64,000 nt of DNA, from contig NZ_WAJT01000003.1 of the NCBI RefSeq assembly GCF_009650605.1, forward strand, positions 372,001 through 436,000, in the 5' to 3' direction. This DNA is from Labrenzia sp. CE80 (GTDB lineage: Bacteria > Pseudomonadota > Alphaproteobacteria > Rhizobiales > Stappiaceae). Made by a program: the position numbers and the translations under genes. Positions 34,192-42,393 of this stretch are shown here, in pieces. Every line of letters starts with the position of its first letter. Position 1 is the first letter of the stretch. Below the pieces are notes generated by a model that saw only the letters and a list, made by a program, of their open reading frames with translations, had not been told where the DNA came from and did not search any database.

Positions 34192-34949
34192 AGCGCTGCG
34201 TCGATTTCAGCGACAATGGCCTCGGCTGCGGCGCGGGGGTCCCGGGCACGAGAGATCGGCCGTCCGATGACCACATAATCGCTTCCGGCGCGAATGGCGT
34301 CGCCCGGTGTCATGACCCGTTTCTGGTCGTCTGCGCTGCTTCCGGCAGGGCGCACCCCTGGTGTAACCATGACCATCCCCTTTCCGAGGATGGGCCGCAT
34401 GGCCGCGGCCTCATGAGGCGAACAGACAATCCCCCCCATTCCAGCGGCTCTGGCATCTTCCGCACGTGTTCCGACAAGCTCCGCGACGCGGCCGCGGTAG
34501 CCGGCGTCGTGCAGGTCATCATCATCCATCGAAGTCAGAACCGTAACGCCGAGAAGACACAGATGATCGATGTTGTCTTCTTCCAGGGCCTTTACGGCGG
34601 CCCGCATGGTCTTCGGATAGGCATGAATCGTCATGAACCGCACACCCATCTTGGCGACGTTGCGCACTGCCGAGAAGATTGTGTTGTCGATGTCGTGGAG
34701 CTTCACATCCAGGAAGATCTTGTGACCTTCATCCGCCAGCTGCCGCGCCAGGTCCAACCCGCCGGCAAACTGGAGTTCCATTCCGATCTTGTAAACGCCA
34801 ACGACACCTTCGGTGGCTCTTATAAGCGCGCGGGCTTCCTCCACGGTTGGCACGTCGACCGGCAACATCAGCCGTTCGCTAGCAGATTGCGGCTTGAAGG
34901 GGCTTGGAGCGGGGGTCATCAACATGGTCAGCATCCCAAGTTGCGCCAA
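34188..34949 (-). CDS. pyrF: Orotidine 5'-phosphate decarboxylase
   Basis: Last step of UMP synthesis. The catalytic segment FLDVKLHDIDNTI shows the Asp-Lys-x-x-Asp core, and TPGVRP and YVVIGRPIS bind phosphate. The start is uncertain: in-frame starts at 34934, 34925 and 34919 are possible and none has a good ribosome site. 253 residues as given. It is convergent and overlaps dgt by four bases, and is divergent from hisB. Confidence 0.93.
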   Translation of the reverse strand: MAQLGMLTMLMTPAPSPFKPQSASERLMLPVDVPTVEEARALIRATEGVVGVYKIGMELQFAGGLDLARQLADEGHKIFLDVKLHDIDNTIFSAVRNVAKMGVRFMTIHAYPKTMRAAVKALEEDNIDHLCLLGVTVLTSMDDDDLHDAGYRGRVAELVGTRAEDARAAGMGGIVCSPHEAAAMRPILGKGMVMVTPGVRPAGSSADDQKRVMTPGDAIRAGSDYVVIGRPISRARDPRAAAEAIVAEIDAAL

Positions 34950-35139
34950 AGGGGCGCGGGCGTTGAAACAGACTGGAAGCGTACGCGGATTTTACTAGCA
35001 TTGGCGGTACTGTTTCGCCAGCTACGATTTTAATCGTTCCGTCTCTGGGTCACCGGGCTCGCGCTCGATTGAGCATCCGGCCTTTGGCAGCAATCGTTCA
35101 AGGCCTGATAAGTGTTTCAATAAGCGGGCTGGCCTGCTA

Positions 35140-35172
35140 AAACGGCGCCGTTTCGCCGGGAAACTTCCCGGC
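35140..35172. promoter_or_regulatory. Two adjacent perfect palindromes before hisB
   Basis: AAACGGCGCCGTTT (35140-35153) and, one base later, an 18-bp element with 8-bp arms GCCGGGAA/TTCCCGGC (35155-35172). They end 19 bp before the hisB ATG and directly precede its AAGGAAGG ribosome site. They could be an operator or leader structures. No leader peptide rich in His codons was seen. Confidence 0.4.
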
Positions 35173-35191
35173 TGCCAAGGAAGGATCAGAG

Positions 35192-35785
35192 ATGCGCACA
35201 GCGACGATCTCGCGTGACACCAAGGAAACCCGCATTTCCGTTGAAATCAACCTGGATGGAACAGGCGCCTATGATGTGGCGACTGGCGTCGGGTTTTTCG
35301 ACCATATGCTGGAGCAGCTTGCGCGACATTCGCTGATCGACATCACCGTACGCGCCGAGGGCGACACGCATATCGACTTCCACCACACGGTCGAGGACAC
35401 GGGCATCGCGCTCGGTCAGGCGATCCGTGAGGCGCTGGGCGACATGGCCGGCATCACCCGCTATGGCGACACGCACCTTGCCATGGACGAAGCGCTGACC
35501 CGTTGCGCGCTGGATGTGTCCGGCCGTCCGTTTCTGGTCTGGGACGTGACCTTCGACCGGGACAAAGTCGGGGCCTTCGATACCGAGCTGTTTGAGGAGT
35601 TTTTCCGGGCCTTCACGATGAACGCCGGGATCACACTTCATATCGCCAACCTCTATGGGTCCAACTGCCATCACATTGCAGAGACCTGTTTCAAGGCGGT
35701 GGCACGGACGTTGCGCAAGGCGGTGGAAATCGATCCGCGTCAGGCGGACCGAATTCCGACCACCAAGGGCCAGCTTGGCGGCTGA
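35192..35785 (+). CDS. hisB: Imidazoleglycerol-phosphate dehydratase
   Basis: Manganese enzyme that dehydrates IGP in histidine synthesis. The 197-residue single-domain form has GVGFFDHMLEQLARH, DFHHTVEDTGI and NCHHIAETCFK with the metal-binding His pairs. First gene of the his cluster, with AAGGAAGG upstream. Confidence 0.96.
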   Translation: MRTATISRDTKETRISVEINLDGTGAYDVATGVGFFDHMLEQLARHSLIDITVRAEGDTHIDFHHTVEDTGIALGQAIREALGDMAGITRYGDTHLAMDEALTRCALDVSGRPFLVWDVTFDRDKVGAFDTELFEEFFRAFTMNAGITLHIANLYGSNCHHIAETCFKAVARTLRKAVEIDPRQADRIPTTKGQLGG

Positions 35786-35800
35786 GGACGGACACACATT

Positions 35801-36307
35801 ATGAGCACTTTTTATGTCATGGCGCCGCCGGATCTGAAGGATCCCGTCGCCAGTCCGCATGAGGCGGATCGGCTCGTCTTTGTGGCCGACCGGTTCTCTT
35901 GGGCTGCCTTTGTCATTTCGATCGTCTGGATCATCTGGCACCGTATGTGGCTGGTTTTGCTCGGCTATCTGGCGATCACTCTGGCGCTGGAAGTGACCGC
36001 GGCCTTTGCCGGTGGTATAGCACCGGCGGTCGCGGCATTTGCTGTTGCCTTGCTGTTCGGCTTTGAGGCCAATGGGTTACGCCGCTGGACGATGGAGCGC
36101 TCCGGCTGGCGGGTTCTGGGCCTTGCCTGTGGCTCGGATCAGACCGAAGCAGAGCTGCGTTTCTTCCAGTCGCTTCAGTCCAAATCCTCCGGCTCTTCGC
36201 CGGCAAGCCAGCCCCCTGCCCCGATTGTGCGGCCGTCCCGCGTGATCCCGAAAATTGGCACGGAAACCGTTGTCGGTCTGACTTTGGGCCAGGAGACGAG
36301 CCGATGA
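35801..36307 (+). CDS. DUF2628 membrane protein in the his operon
   Basis: 168 residues. Hydrophobic segments lie at about residues 30-60 and 65-88 (FVISIVWIIWHRMWLVLLGYLAI), followed by RSGWRVLGLACG and a Ser/Pro-rich cytosolic tail. DUF2628 genes are regularly found between hisB and hisH in rhizobia. Function unknown. Its stop overlaps hisH. Confidence 0.8.
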   Translation: MSTFYVMAPPDLKDPVASPHEADRLVFVADRFSWAAFVISIVWIIWHRMWLVLLGYLAITLALEVTAAFAGGIAPAVAAFAVALLFGFEANGLRRWTMERSGWRVLGLACGSDQTEAELRFFQSLQSKSSGSSPASQPPAPIVRPSRVIPKIGTETVVGLTLGQETSR

Positions 36308-36957
36308 GCATCGCCATTATCGACTATGGCTCGGGCAACCTGCGCTCGGCAGCCAAGGCATTTGAACGTGCTGCGCGTGACCATGCCCGGACCCCGGATG
36401 TCGTCGTGACGGCAGATCCCGAGCGGGTGCTGAAGGCTGACCGCATCGTCCTGCCCGGCGTTGGCGCTTTTGCCGATTGCAAACGCGGTCTGTTTGCGGT
36501 CGAGGGCATGCCTGAAGCGCTGGAAGAGACGGTTCGCAATCAGGGCAAGCCGTTTCTCGGCATCTGTGTCGGCATGCAGCTGATGGCCTCCCGTGGGCTG
36601 GAGTTCGAAACGGTTGAAGGTTTGAACTGGATCGAAGGCGATGTTTCCGAGATGAAACCCGCTGATCCGGACCTCAAGATCCCGCATATGGGCTGGAACA
36701 CCATCGATGTGCGCGGTGCCGGACATCCGGTTCTCAAGGATCTCGAAACAGGCCCGGACGGACTACACGCCTATTTCGTCCATTCCTATCATTTTGCCAC
36801 GGCACGTGAGCAGAACTGTCTGGCGACCTTTGACTATGCCGGCGCATTCACGGCAATGGTCGCCAAGGACAACATGGTCGGAACCCAGTTCCACCCGGAA
36901 AAGAGCCAGCGGCTCGGCCTCGGGCTGATCGCGAACTTCCTGAACTGGACGCCGTAA
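36304..36957 (+). CDS. hisH: Imidazole glycerol phosphate synthase, glutamine amidotransferase subunit
   Basis: Supplies ammonia to HisF. The triad Cys lies in FLGICVGMQLM and the His-x-Glu in TQFHPEKSQRLG. The 217-residue protein starts MSIAIIDYGSGNLRSA. Two DUF1330 genes are placed between it and hisA. Confidence 0.96.
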   Translation: MSIAIIDYGSGNLRSAAKAFERAARDHARTPDVVVTADPERVLKADRIVLPGVGAFADCKRGLFAVEGMPEALEETVRNQGKPFLGICVGMQLMASRGLEFETVEGLNWIEGDVSEMKPADPDLKIPHMGWNTIDVRGAGHPVLKDLETGPDGLHAYFVHSYHFATAREQNCLATFDYAGAFTAMVAKDNMVGTQFHPEKSQRLGLGLIANFLNWTP

Positions 36958-36971
36958 CAAGGAGGAAACTC

Positions 36972-37259
36972 ATGGCCAAAGGCTATTGGATTGCACGCGT
37001 TGACGTACATGACGCAGATGGTTACCCGGCATATGTCGAAACCGCGAAGCCGGCGTTTGAGCGCTTTGGTGCGAATTTCCTCGCACGGGGCGGTCAGACG
37101 AACGCCATCGAAGGGCCGGGGCGTGCGCGGAACGTTGTCATCGAGTTCCCAAGCTTCCAGCACGCTGTCGACTGTTACAATTCTCCTGAATATCAGGAAG
37201 CTGTAAAAATCCGCCAGAAGGTTGCCGATGGTGAAATCGTCATCGTTGAAGGCCAATAG
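36972..37259 (+). CDS. DUF1330 protein, first tandem copy
   Basis: 95 residues (MAKGYWIARVDVHDADGYPAYVE...). The dimeric alpha/beta-barrel fold DUF1330 pattern is clear: GGQTNAIEGPGRARNVVIEF, CYNSPEYQ. AAGGAGG lies upstream. It is 14 bp after hisH and 6 bp before a paralogue. Function unknown. Confidence 0.88.
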   Translation: MAKGYWIARVDVHDADGYPAYVETAKPAFERFGANFLARGGQTNAIEGPGRARNVVIEFPSFQHAVDCYNSPEYQEAVKIRQKVADGEIVIVEGQ

Positions 37260-37265
37260 GCTGCC

Positions 37266-37553
37266 ATGAAGAAGGGTTACATCGTCGCGCGCGTCCAGAT
37301 CCATGATCCGGAAGGCTTCAAGACCTATCTGGATATCGGACTGCCCTCACTGGACAGGTTCGGTGGTCGTTCGCTCGTGCTTGGTGGCCAGTACACGACC
37401 TTTGAAGGCCAGGAGCGCGAGCGCCACGTTGTAATCGAGTTCGACAGCTATCAGACGGCGCTCGACTGCTACAACTCACCGGAGTATCAGGCCGCGGCCG
37501 AAGTCCGGAAACGCTACGCCGAGACGGATCTCGTCGTGGTCGAAGGAACCTAG
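37266..37553 (+). CDS. DUF1330 protein, second tandem copy
   Basis: 95 residues (MKKGYIVARVQIHDPEGFKTYLD...), paralogue of the previous gene (shared EGQERERHVVIEF, DCYNSPEYQ). It lies 8 bp before hisA and must be part of the his transcript. No catalytic motif is recognised. Confidence 0.88.
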   Translation: MKKGYIVARVQIHDPEGFKTYLDIGLPSLDRFGGRSLVLGGQYTTFEGQERERHVVIEFDSYQTALDCYNSPEYQAAAEVRKRYAETDLVVVEGT

Positions 37554-37561
37554 AAAAGCTC

Positions 37562-38308
37562 ATGACCATTCTTTTTCCAGCCATCGATCTCAAAGACGGC
37601 CAGTGTGTTCGGCTGAAGCTTGGAGACATGGATCAGGCGACTGTCTTCAATGACGATCCCGGCGCCCAGGCGAAATCCTTTGAAGATCAGGGCTTCGAGT
37701 GGCTGCATGTGGTCGATCTGAACGGTGCCTTCGCGGGCGAAAGCGTCAATGGCGCAGCTGTTGATGCCATCTTGGCCTCGACAAGCAATCCGGTGCAGCT
37801 TGGCGGCGGCATACGGACACTGGAGCATATCGAGGCGTGGCTTGATAAAGGGATCACGCGGGCGATCCTGGGCACGGTAGCGGTTCGGGATCCGGAGCTG
37901 GTGAAAGAAGCCTGCAAGCGCTTCCCGGGTAAGATTGCCGTGGGGATCGATGCGAAGGGCGGATATGTGGCGGTCGAAGGCTGGGCCGAAACCTCCGAAC
38001 TGACGGCTGTGGATCTGGCAAAGCGCTTTGAAGACGCTGGCGTTTCGGCGATCATCTACACCGATATCGACCGCGACGGCATCCTGAAGGGATTGAACAT
38101 CCCCTCGACGTTGGAACTTGCCAATGCGGTTTCCATTCCGGTCATTGCCTCCGGCGGGCTTGCCTCCATTGACGATGTCAAACGGCTGTTGCAGCCTGAC
38201 TGCGGCATTCTGGAGGGCGCCATTTCCGGCCGGGCCCTCTATGATGGGCGCCTGGACCCCAAGGAGGCGATGGCCCTGATCAAGGCCGCGCGCGAGAAAA
38301 CGTCATGA
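37562..38308 (+). CDS. hisA: ProFAR isomerase
   Basis: TIM-barrel isomerase of ProFAR to PRFAR. FPAIDLKDGQCVRLK holds the catalytic Asp and GGGIRT a phosphate loop; IYTDIDRDGILKG holds the second Asp. 248 residues. Coupled to hisF by an ATGA overlap. Confidence 0.96.
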   Translation: MTILFPAIDLKDGQCVRLKLGDMDQATVFNDDPGAQAKSFEDQGFEWLHVVDLNGAFAGESVNGAAVDAILASTSNPVQLGGGIRTLEHIEAWLDKGITRAILGTVAVRDPELVKEACKRFPGKIAVGIDAKGGYVAVEGWAETSELTAVDLAKRFEDAGVSAIIYTDIDRDGILKGLNIPSTLELANAVSIPVIASGGLASIDDVKRLLQPDCGILEGAISGRALYDGRLDPKEAMALIKAAREKTS

Positions 38309-39084
38309 CCCTCAAGGCCCGAGTTATTCCCTGTCTCGACGTCAAGGACGGCCGTGTCGTCAAGGGCGTCAACTTTGTCGATCTTGTTGATGCCGGCGAT
38401 CCGGTTGAGGCCGCTAAGGCTTATGACGCTGCTGGTGCGGACGAGCTTTGCTTCCTGGACATCACTGCCAGCCATGAAGGCCGGGGCACGATCTTTGACG
38501 TTGTGCGCAGGACCGCGGAAGCCTGCTTCATGCCGGTGACTGTCGGCGGTGGTGTGCGCACGGTCGAGGACATCCGCAAGCTGCTGATTGCCGGTGCCGA
38601 CAAGGTCTCCATCAACACGGCTGCGGTCAAGAACCCCGAGTTCATCCGTGAGGCGGCAGAAAAGTTCGGCGCGCAATGCATCGTCGTCTCCATCGACGCC
38701 AAGCAGGTGAATGCAGAAGGTGAGCCGGACCGGTTCGAGATCTTCACCCACGGCGGTCGCAACCCGACCGGGATCGATGCGGTGGAGTTCGCAAGGAAGG
38801 CCGTGGAGCTGGGCGCTGGCGAACTTCTGGTGACTTCCATGGATCGTGACGGCACCAAATCCGGTTACAACATCGCCCTGACCCGTGCGATCGCCGATGC
38901 GGTTCCGGTTCCCGTCATAGCCTCTGGCGGTGTCGGGACACTCGATCACATGGTCGAAGGCATTCGCGACGGCCGTGCCACCGCCGTGCTGGCAGCCTCC
39001 ATTTTCCATTTCGGCGAATACACCATTCATGAAGCCAAGGCGCATATGAATGACGCTGGCGTCGCCATGCGGATGAATGGATAA
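38305..39084 (+). CDS. hisF: Imidazole glycerol phosphate synthase, cyclase subunit
   Basis: Uses ammonia from HisH to form IGP and AICAR. RVIPCLDVKDGRVVKGVNF holds the catalytic Asp, and TSMDRDGTKSGYN the second. 259 residues. Confidence 0.96.
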   Translation: MTLKARVIPCLDVKDGRVVKGVNFVDLVDAGDPVEAAKAYDAAGADELCFLDITASHEGRGTIFDVVRRTAEACFMPVTVGGGVRTVEDIRKLLIAGADKVSINTAAVKNPEFIREAAEKFGAQCIVVSIDAKQVNAEGEPDRFEIFTHGGRNPTGIDAVEFARKAVELGAGELLVTSMDRDGTKSGYNIALTRAIADAVPVPVIASGGVGTLDHMVEGIRDGRATAVLAASIFHFGEYTIHEAKAHMNDAGVAMRMNG

Positions 39085-39152
39085 GCGCGGTCTGCTGCGT
39101 TTTTTGACATGAGCTGGGTCAATGCCGAGGCTTCGGCGGAAAGACTAGACCA

Positions 39153-39476
39153 ATGACGAATTTTACTCTTGCCGATCTGGACGCCATTATCGCGGCGCGG
39201 GCCGTCAGTGATGACGAGATGTCCTATACACGTAAATTGATGGGCAAGGGGGTGGCGAAATGCGCCCAAAAATTGGGGGAAGAAGCGGTCGAAGCGGCCA
39301 TCGCGGCCGTTCAGCATGATCGGGACGAGCTGACAGGGGAAGCTGCGGACGTTCTTTATCATCTGCTTGTGGTTCTGAAGGTCTGCGATGTCAGGCTGGA
39401 GGACGTCATGGCAGAACTGGCACGTCGGACCGGGCAAACCGGTCTGGAGGAGAAGGCTGCCAGACCTCGGGATTGA
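39153..39476 (+). CDS. hisE: Phosphoribosyl-ATP pyrophosphohydrolase
   Basis: Second step of histidine synthesis. The 107-residue single-domain form shows GEEAVEAAIAAV and LTGEAADVLYHLLVVL, with Glu and Asp metal ligands. It lies 68 bp after hisF. Confidence 0.95.
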   Translation: MTNFTLADLDAIIAARAVSDDEMSYTRKLMGKGVAKCAQKLGEEAVEAAIAAVQHDRDELTGEAADVLYHLLVVLKVCDVRLEDVMAELARRTGQTGLEEKAARPRD

Positions 39477-39519
39477 CTTTCCCGGCTTGGTCGGCCGAGC
39501 TTTGCAGCAGGGGCTGCTA

Positions 39520-40491
39520 ATGGACATGGATCAGACAGTCGAGTTGAAGCGGGACATGGACTTGTCCCCGTATCGTGTCTTCACCGAGCGCGAATGGGCC
39601 CGGTTGAGAGCCGATACCCCAATGACCCTGACCGGCGCGGAAGTCGCCCAACTTCAGGGTCTCAACGACCCTATGTCCATCGAGCAGGTCGAGAAGATCT
39701 ATCTGCCGTTGTCGCGCCTTCTGGCCTTCTACGCTGAAGCGACTGTCGGCCTGCATCAGGCGACCCAGGAATTTCTTGGTATTCGCGATCGAAAGACGCC
39801 TTTCATCATTGGCGTCGCCGGGTCGGTATCGGTGGGCAAGTCAACCACGTCGCGAGTCTTGCGCGAGCTTTTGGCGCGTTGGCCTGCCAGTCCGAAGGTG
39901 GATCTGGTCACCACCGACGGCTTCCTCTATCCCAACGCTGTTTTGGAGGCCGAGGGCCTGATGCAGAAGAAGGGCTTTCCCGAAAGTTTCGACCGCCCGC
40001 GACTGCTGAAATTCCTGTCCGACATCAAGGCCGGTCGGCGAAATGTGCGGGCGCCGATATACTCCCATTTCTACTACGACGTCATGCCTGGCCACACGGT
40101 CACCGTGGACAATCCGGATATCCTCATCGTCGAGGGACTGAACGTTCTGCAGACCCGGGAGCTGCCGAAGGATGGCCGGGCTGTGCCGTTTGTTTCAGAC
40201 TTCTTTGATTTCTCGGTCTATATCGATGCGGATGAAAAACTGCTTCTGAATTGGTACGTCGAGCGCTTCATGCGGCTTCGTGAAACGGCCTTCCGCGATC
40301 CGGGATCGTATTTTCACAAATACTCGCGCATCAACGACAAGGAAGCCCTGGCGACGGCGCATCAGATCTGGAGCCAGATCAACCTGGTGAACCTGCGTGA
40401 TAATATTCTGCCGACGCGGCCGAGAGCGGACCTGATCCTGACCAAGGACGCCAGCCACAAGATCGCCAAGGTCGCCCTTCGCAAGGTCTGA
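39520..40491 (+). CDS. coaA: Pantothenate kinase (type I)
   Basis: First step of coenzyme A synthesis. The P-loop GVAGSVSVGKSTTSR is at about residue 98, followed by TTDGFLYPNAVLEAEGLMQKKGFP and YSHFYYDVMPG. ATG at 39520 gives 323 residues and has AGGGG upstream. A longer in-frame start overlaps hisE and has no family match. Last gene of the his transcript. Confidence 0.95.
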   Translation: MDMDQTVELKRDMDLSPYRVFTEREWARLRADTPMTLTGAEVAQLQGLNDPMSIEQVEKIYLPLSRLLAFYAEATVGLHQATQEFLGIRDRKTPFIIGVAGSVSVGKSTTSRVLRELLARWPASPKVDLVTTDGFLYPNAVLEAEGLMQKKGFPESFDRPRLLKFLSDIKAGRRNVRAPIYSHFYYDVMPGHTVTVDNPDILIVEGLNVLQTRELPKDGRAVPFVSDFFDFSVYIDADEKLLLNWYVERFMRLRETAFRDPGSYFHKYSRINDKEALATAHQIWSQINLVNLRDNILPTRPRADLILTKDASHKIAKVALRKV

Positions 40492-40512
40492 ACAGTGTCT
40501 TGAACGCAAAAG

Positions 40513-40548
40513 AAAACCCTGCCGAACGTGTGCCCAGCAGGGTTTTTT
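40513..40548. terminator. Bidirectional terminator between coaA and the chemoreceptor gene
   Basis: AAAACCCTGC pairs with GCAGGGTTTT around a 14-base loop, with A and T runs on the two sides, so it can serve both convergent genes. Confidence 0.85.
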
Positions 40549-40567
40549 GTTGAGCTATTCTGAGGTG

Positions 40568-42262
40568 TTAAGCAGCAGACCGGCTGCGCACCTCAACCAA
40601 GAAGCCAGACACGGTCTGCTTCAGGTAGTTTGCATTGTCTTCTAGCTGTCGTGCCGAGGCGTCGACTGTTTCTGCGGTCGTTTTGGTGTTCTCGGCAGCT
40701 TGGGAGACGCTTTCGATATTGGTGGTCACTTCGATCGTGCTCCGGGAAGCCTCCGTTGCATTGACGGCGATTTCCTGGGTCGCAACGCCCTGCTCTTCCA
40801 CAGCGGAAGAAATCGAGCTGGCGATTTCGTTCATCTGGTTGATGATCTCTGTGACCGACGAGATGGCGCCTGCAGCTTGTTCGGTTTCGCCCTGAATGGC
40901 CGAAATCTGGCTGGAGATCTCTTCTGTTGCCTTCGAGGTCTGGGTCGCGAGTTCTTTCACCTCGGCGGCAACAACCGCGAAGCCCTTGCCGGCTTCTCCG
41001 GCACGAGCGGCCTCGATCGTTGCGTTCAGAGCCAGAAGGTTGGTCTGCTCTGCAATAGCCTGAATGAGCGTTACGACTTCACCGATACGACCGGCCGCAT
41101 CTGACAGGCCATTCATGCGCTCGTTGGTCGAGCTGGCCTCTGAAGCTGCCTTGGCAGCGATCTCGCTCGAGGACTGAACCTGGCGCCGGATCTCATTCAC
41201 CGAAGCGGAGAGTTCCTCTGCAGCCGCAGCCACAGTCTCAACGTTGTGAGAAGCCTGGGAGGAAGCCGTCGACACCAGGCCGCTCTGCTCTGTTGTCCTG
41301 GCCGCACCGTTGGTCATCTCGGCAGATGCGCTCTGGAGATTCTGCACCGACTGCTCAATCACATCCATCATTTCCATGATGCGGCTGTCGAAGTCGCTGG
41401 ACAGCTGCTGGATTTCCTCGCCGCGGTGAACCGCTGCCTCTTGAGCTTCCTGCTGGTTGGCTTCGAGAGACTTGCGGGTGCGCTCGTTCTCTACAAAGAT
41501 TTCCATCGCGGAGGCCATCTGGCCGATCTCGTCACCCCGGTCTGCGCCGGAGATCTGGATGTCACTGTCGCCCTCTGCGAGGCTGTTCATGTTAGATGTC
41601 AGCGCGGAAAGCGGTGTCACAATGCTCTTGATCGAGATAACTGCAATTGTGAAAGCAATGATCGCTCCAAGGGATGCAATTGCGATAATCAGGAGCGCCT
41701 GACGCCAATAGGCACCTTCCAGGTCATCTACATAGACGCCGGTTCCCATCATCCAGCCCCAAGGCTCGAAGCCTTCAGCCCAACCCCATTTGTCGATGGG
41801 CACGTCGCTTCCGGCACGCGGCCATTGGTAAAGAAGCGTGCCGCCGCCAGCTTTGGCCTGCTTTACAAGTCCATCAATTATCTGGGTGCCATTGGCGTCT
41901 GTGAGATCGCTAAGATCCTTGCCAATCAGCTTTTGATTCACGTGAACTAGGGTCACCGAGTTGAAGTCGAAGACGAAGATATAGTTGTTACCTTCGTACC
42001 GCATCGCTCCGATTGCGGTCTTCGCCATTTCCTGGGCTTCTTCGCGCGTCAGCTCACCGGCCACTTCCTTAGCGTGATAGGCGGCGGCGATGGTCTTCGC
42101 TGTCCCGGAGATGTGTTCGATCGTAGTTATACGCTCCTGCAGCATCGAGTCGTGAAGCGATTTCAAGCTTACCTGACCTAGAACGATCGTGAACGTAAAG
42201 ATAGTAGCGACTGGAATGATGATTTTCCAGAGTACTGGGAGACGGGAGAATTTCATATCCAT
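40568..42262 (-). CDS. Methyl-accepting chemotaxis protein with Cache sensor domain
   Basis: 564 residues: a membrane helix at about 9-27, an extracytoplasmic single Cache domain (YIFVFDFNSVTLVHVNQKLIGKDL, PWGWMMGTGVYVDD), a second helix at about 186-210, HAMP (PLSALTSNMNSLAEGDSD) and a signalling domain whose tip reads AIAEQTNLLALNATIEAARAGE. ATG at 42262 or 42256 fits; an in-frame start further upstream adds 49 residues with no match. Ligand unknown; Cache receptors often bind small carboxylates. Confidence 0.93.
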   Translation of the reverse strand: MDMKFSRLPVLWKIIIPVATIFTFTIVLGQVSLKSLHDSMLQERITTIEHISGTAKTIAAAYHAKEVAGELTREEAQEMAKTAIGAMRYEGNNYIFVFDFNSVTLVHVNQKLIGKDLSDLTDANGTQIIDGLVKQAKAGGGTLLYQWPRAGSDVPIDKWGWAEGFEPWGWMMGTGVYVDDLEGAYWRQALLIIAIASLGAIIAFTIAVISIKSIVTPLSALTSNMNSLAEGDSDIQISGADRGDEIGQMASAMEIFVENERTRKSLEANQQEAQEAAVHRGEEIQQLSSDFDSRIMEMMDVIEQSVQNLQSASAEMTNGAARTTEQSGLVSTASSQASHNVETVAAAAEELSASVNEIRRQVQSSSEIAAKAASEASSTNERMNGLSDAAGRIGEVVTLIQAIAEQTNLLALNATIEAARAGEAGKGFAVVAAEVKELATQTSKATEEISSQISAIQGETEQAAGAISSVTEIINQMNEIASSISSAVEEQGVATQEIAVNATEASRSTIEVTTNIESVSQAAENTKTTAETVDASARQLEDNANYLKQTVSGFLVEVRSRSAA

Positions 42263-42393
42263 GCATCCGACTTCGAAAAGATGATCGAAGTTAACGCGGA
42301 ATAGTTTAAATAATCGTATATAGTTAAAATTGCCAACACTACAATGGATGGTCGGTTGTTCTGGGAAAGGACTATACCGGTAATTGCAAGTTA

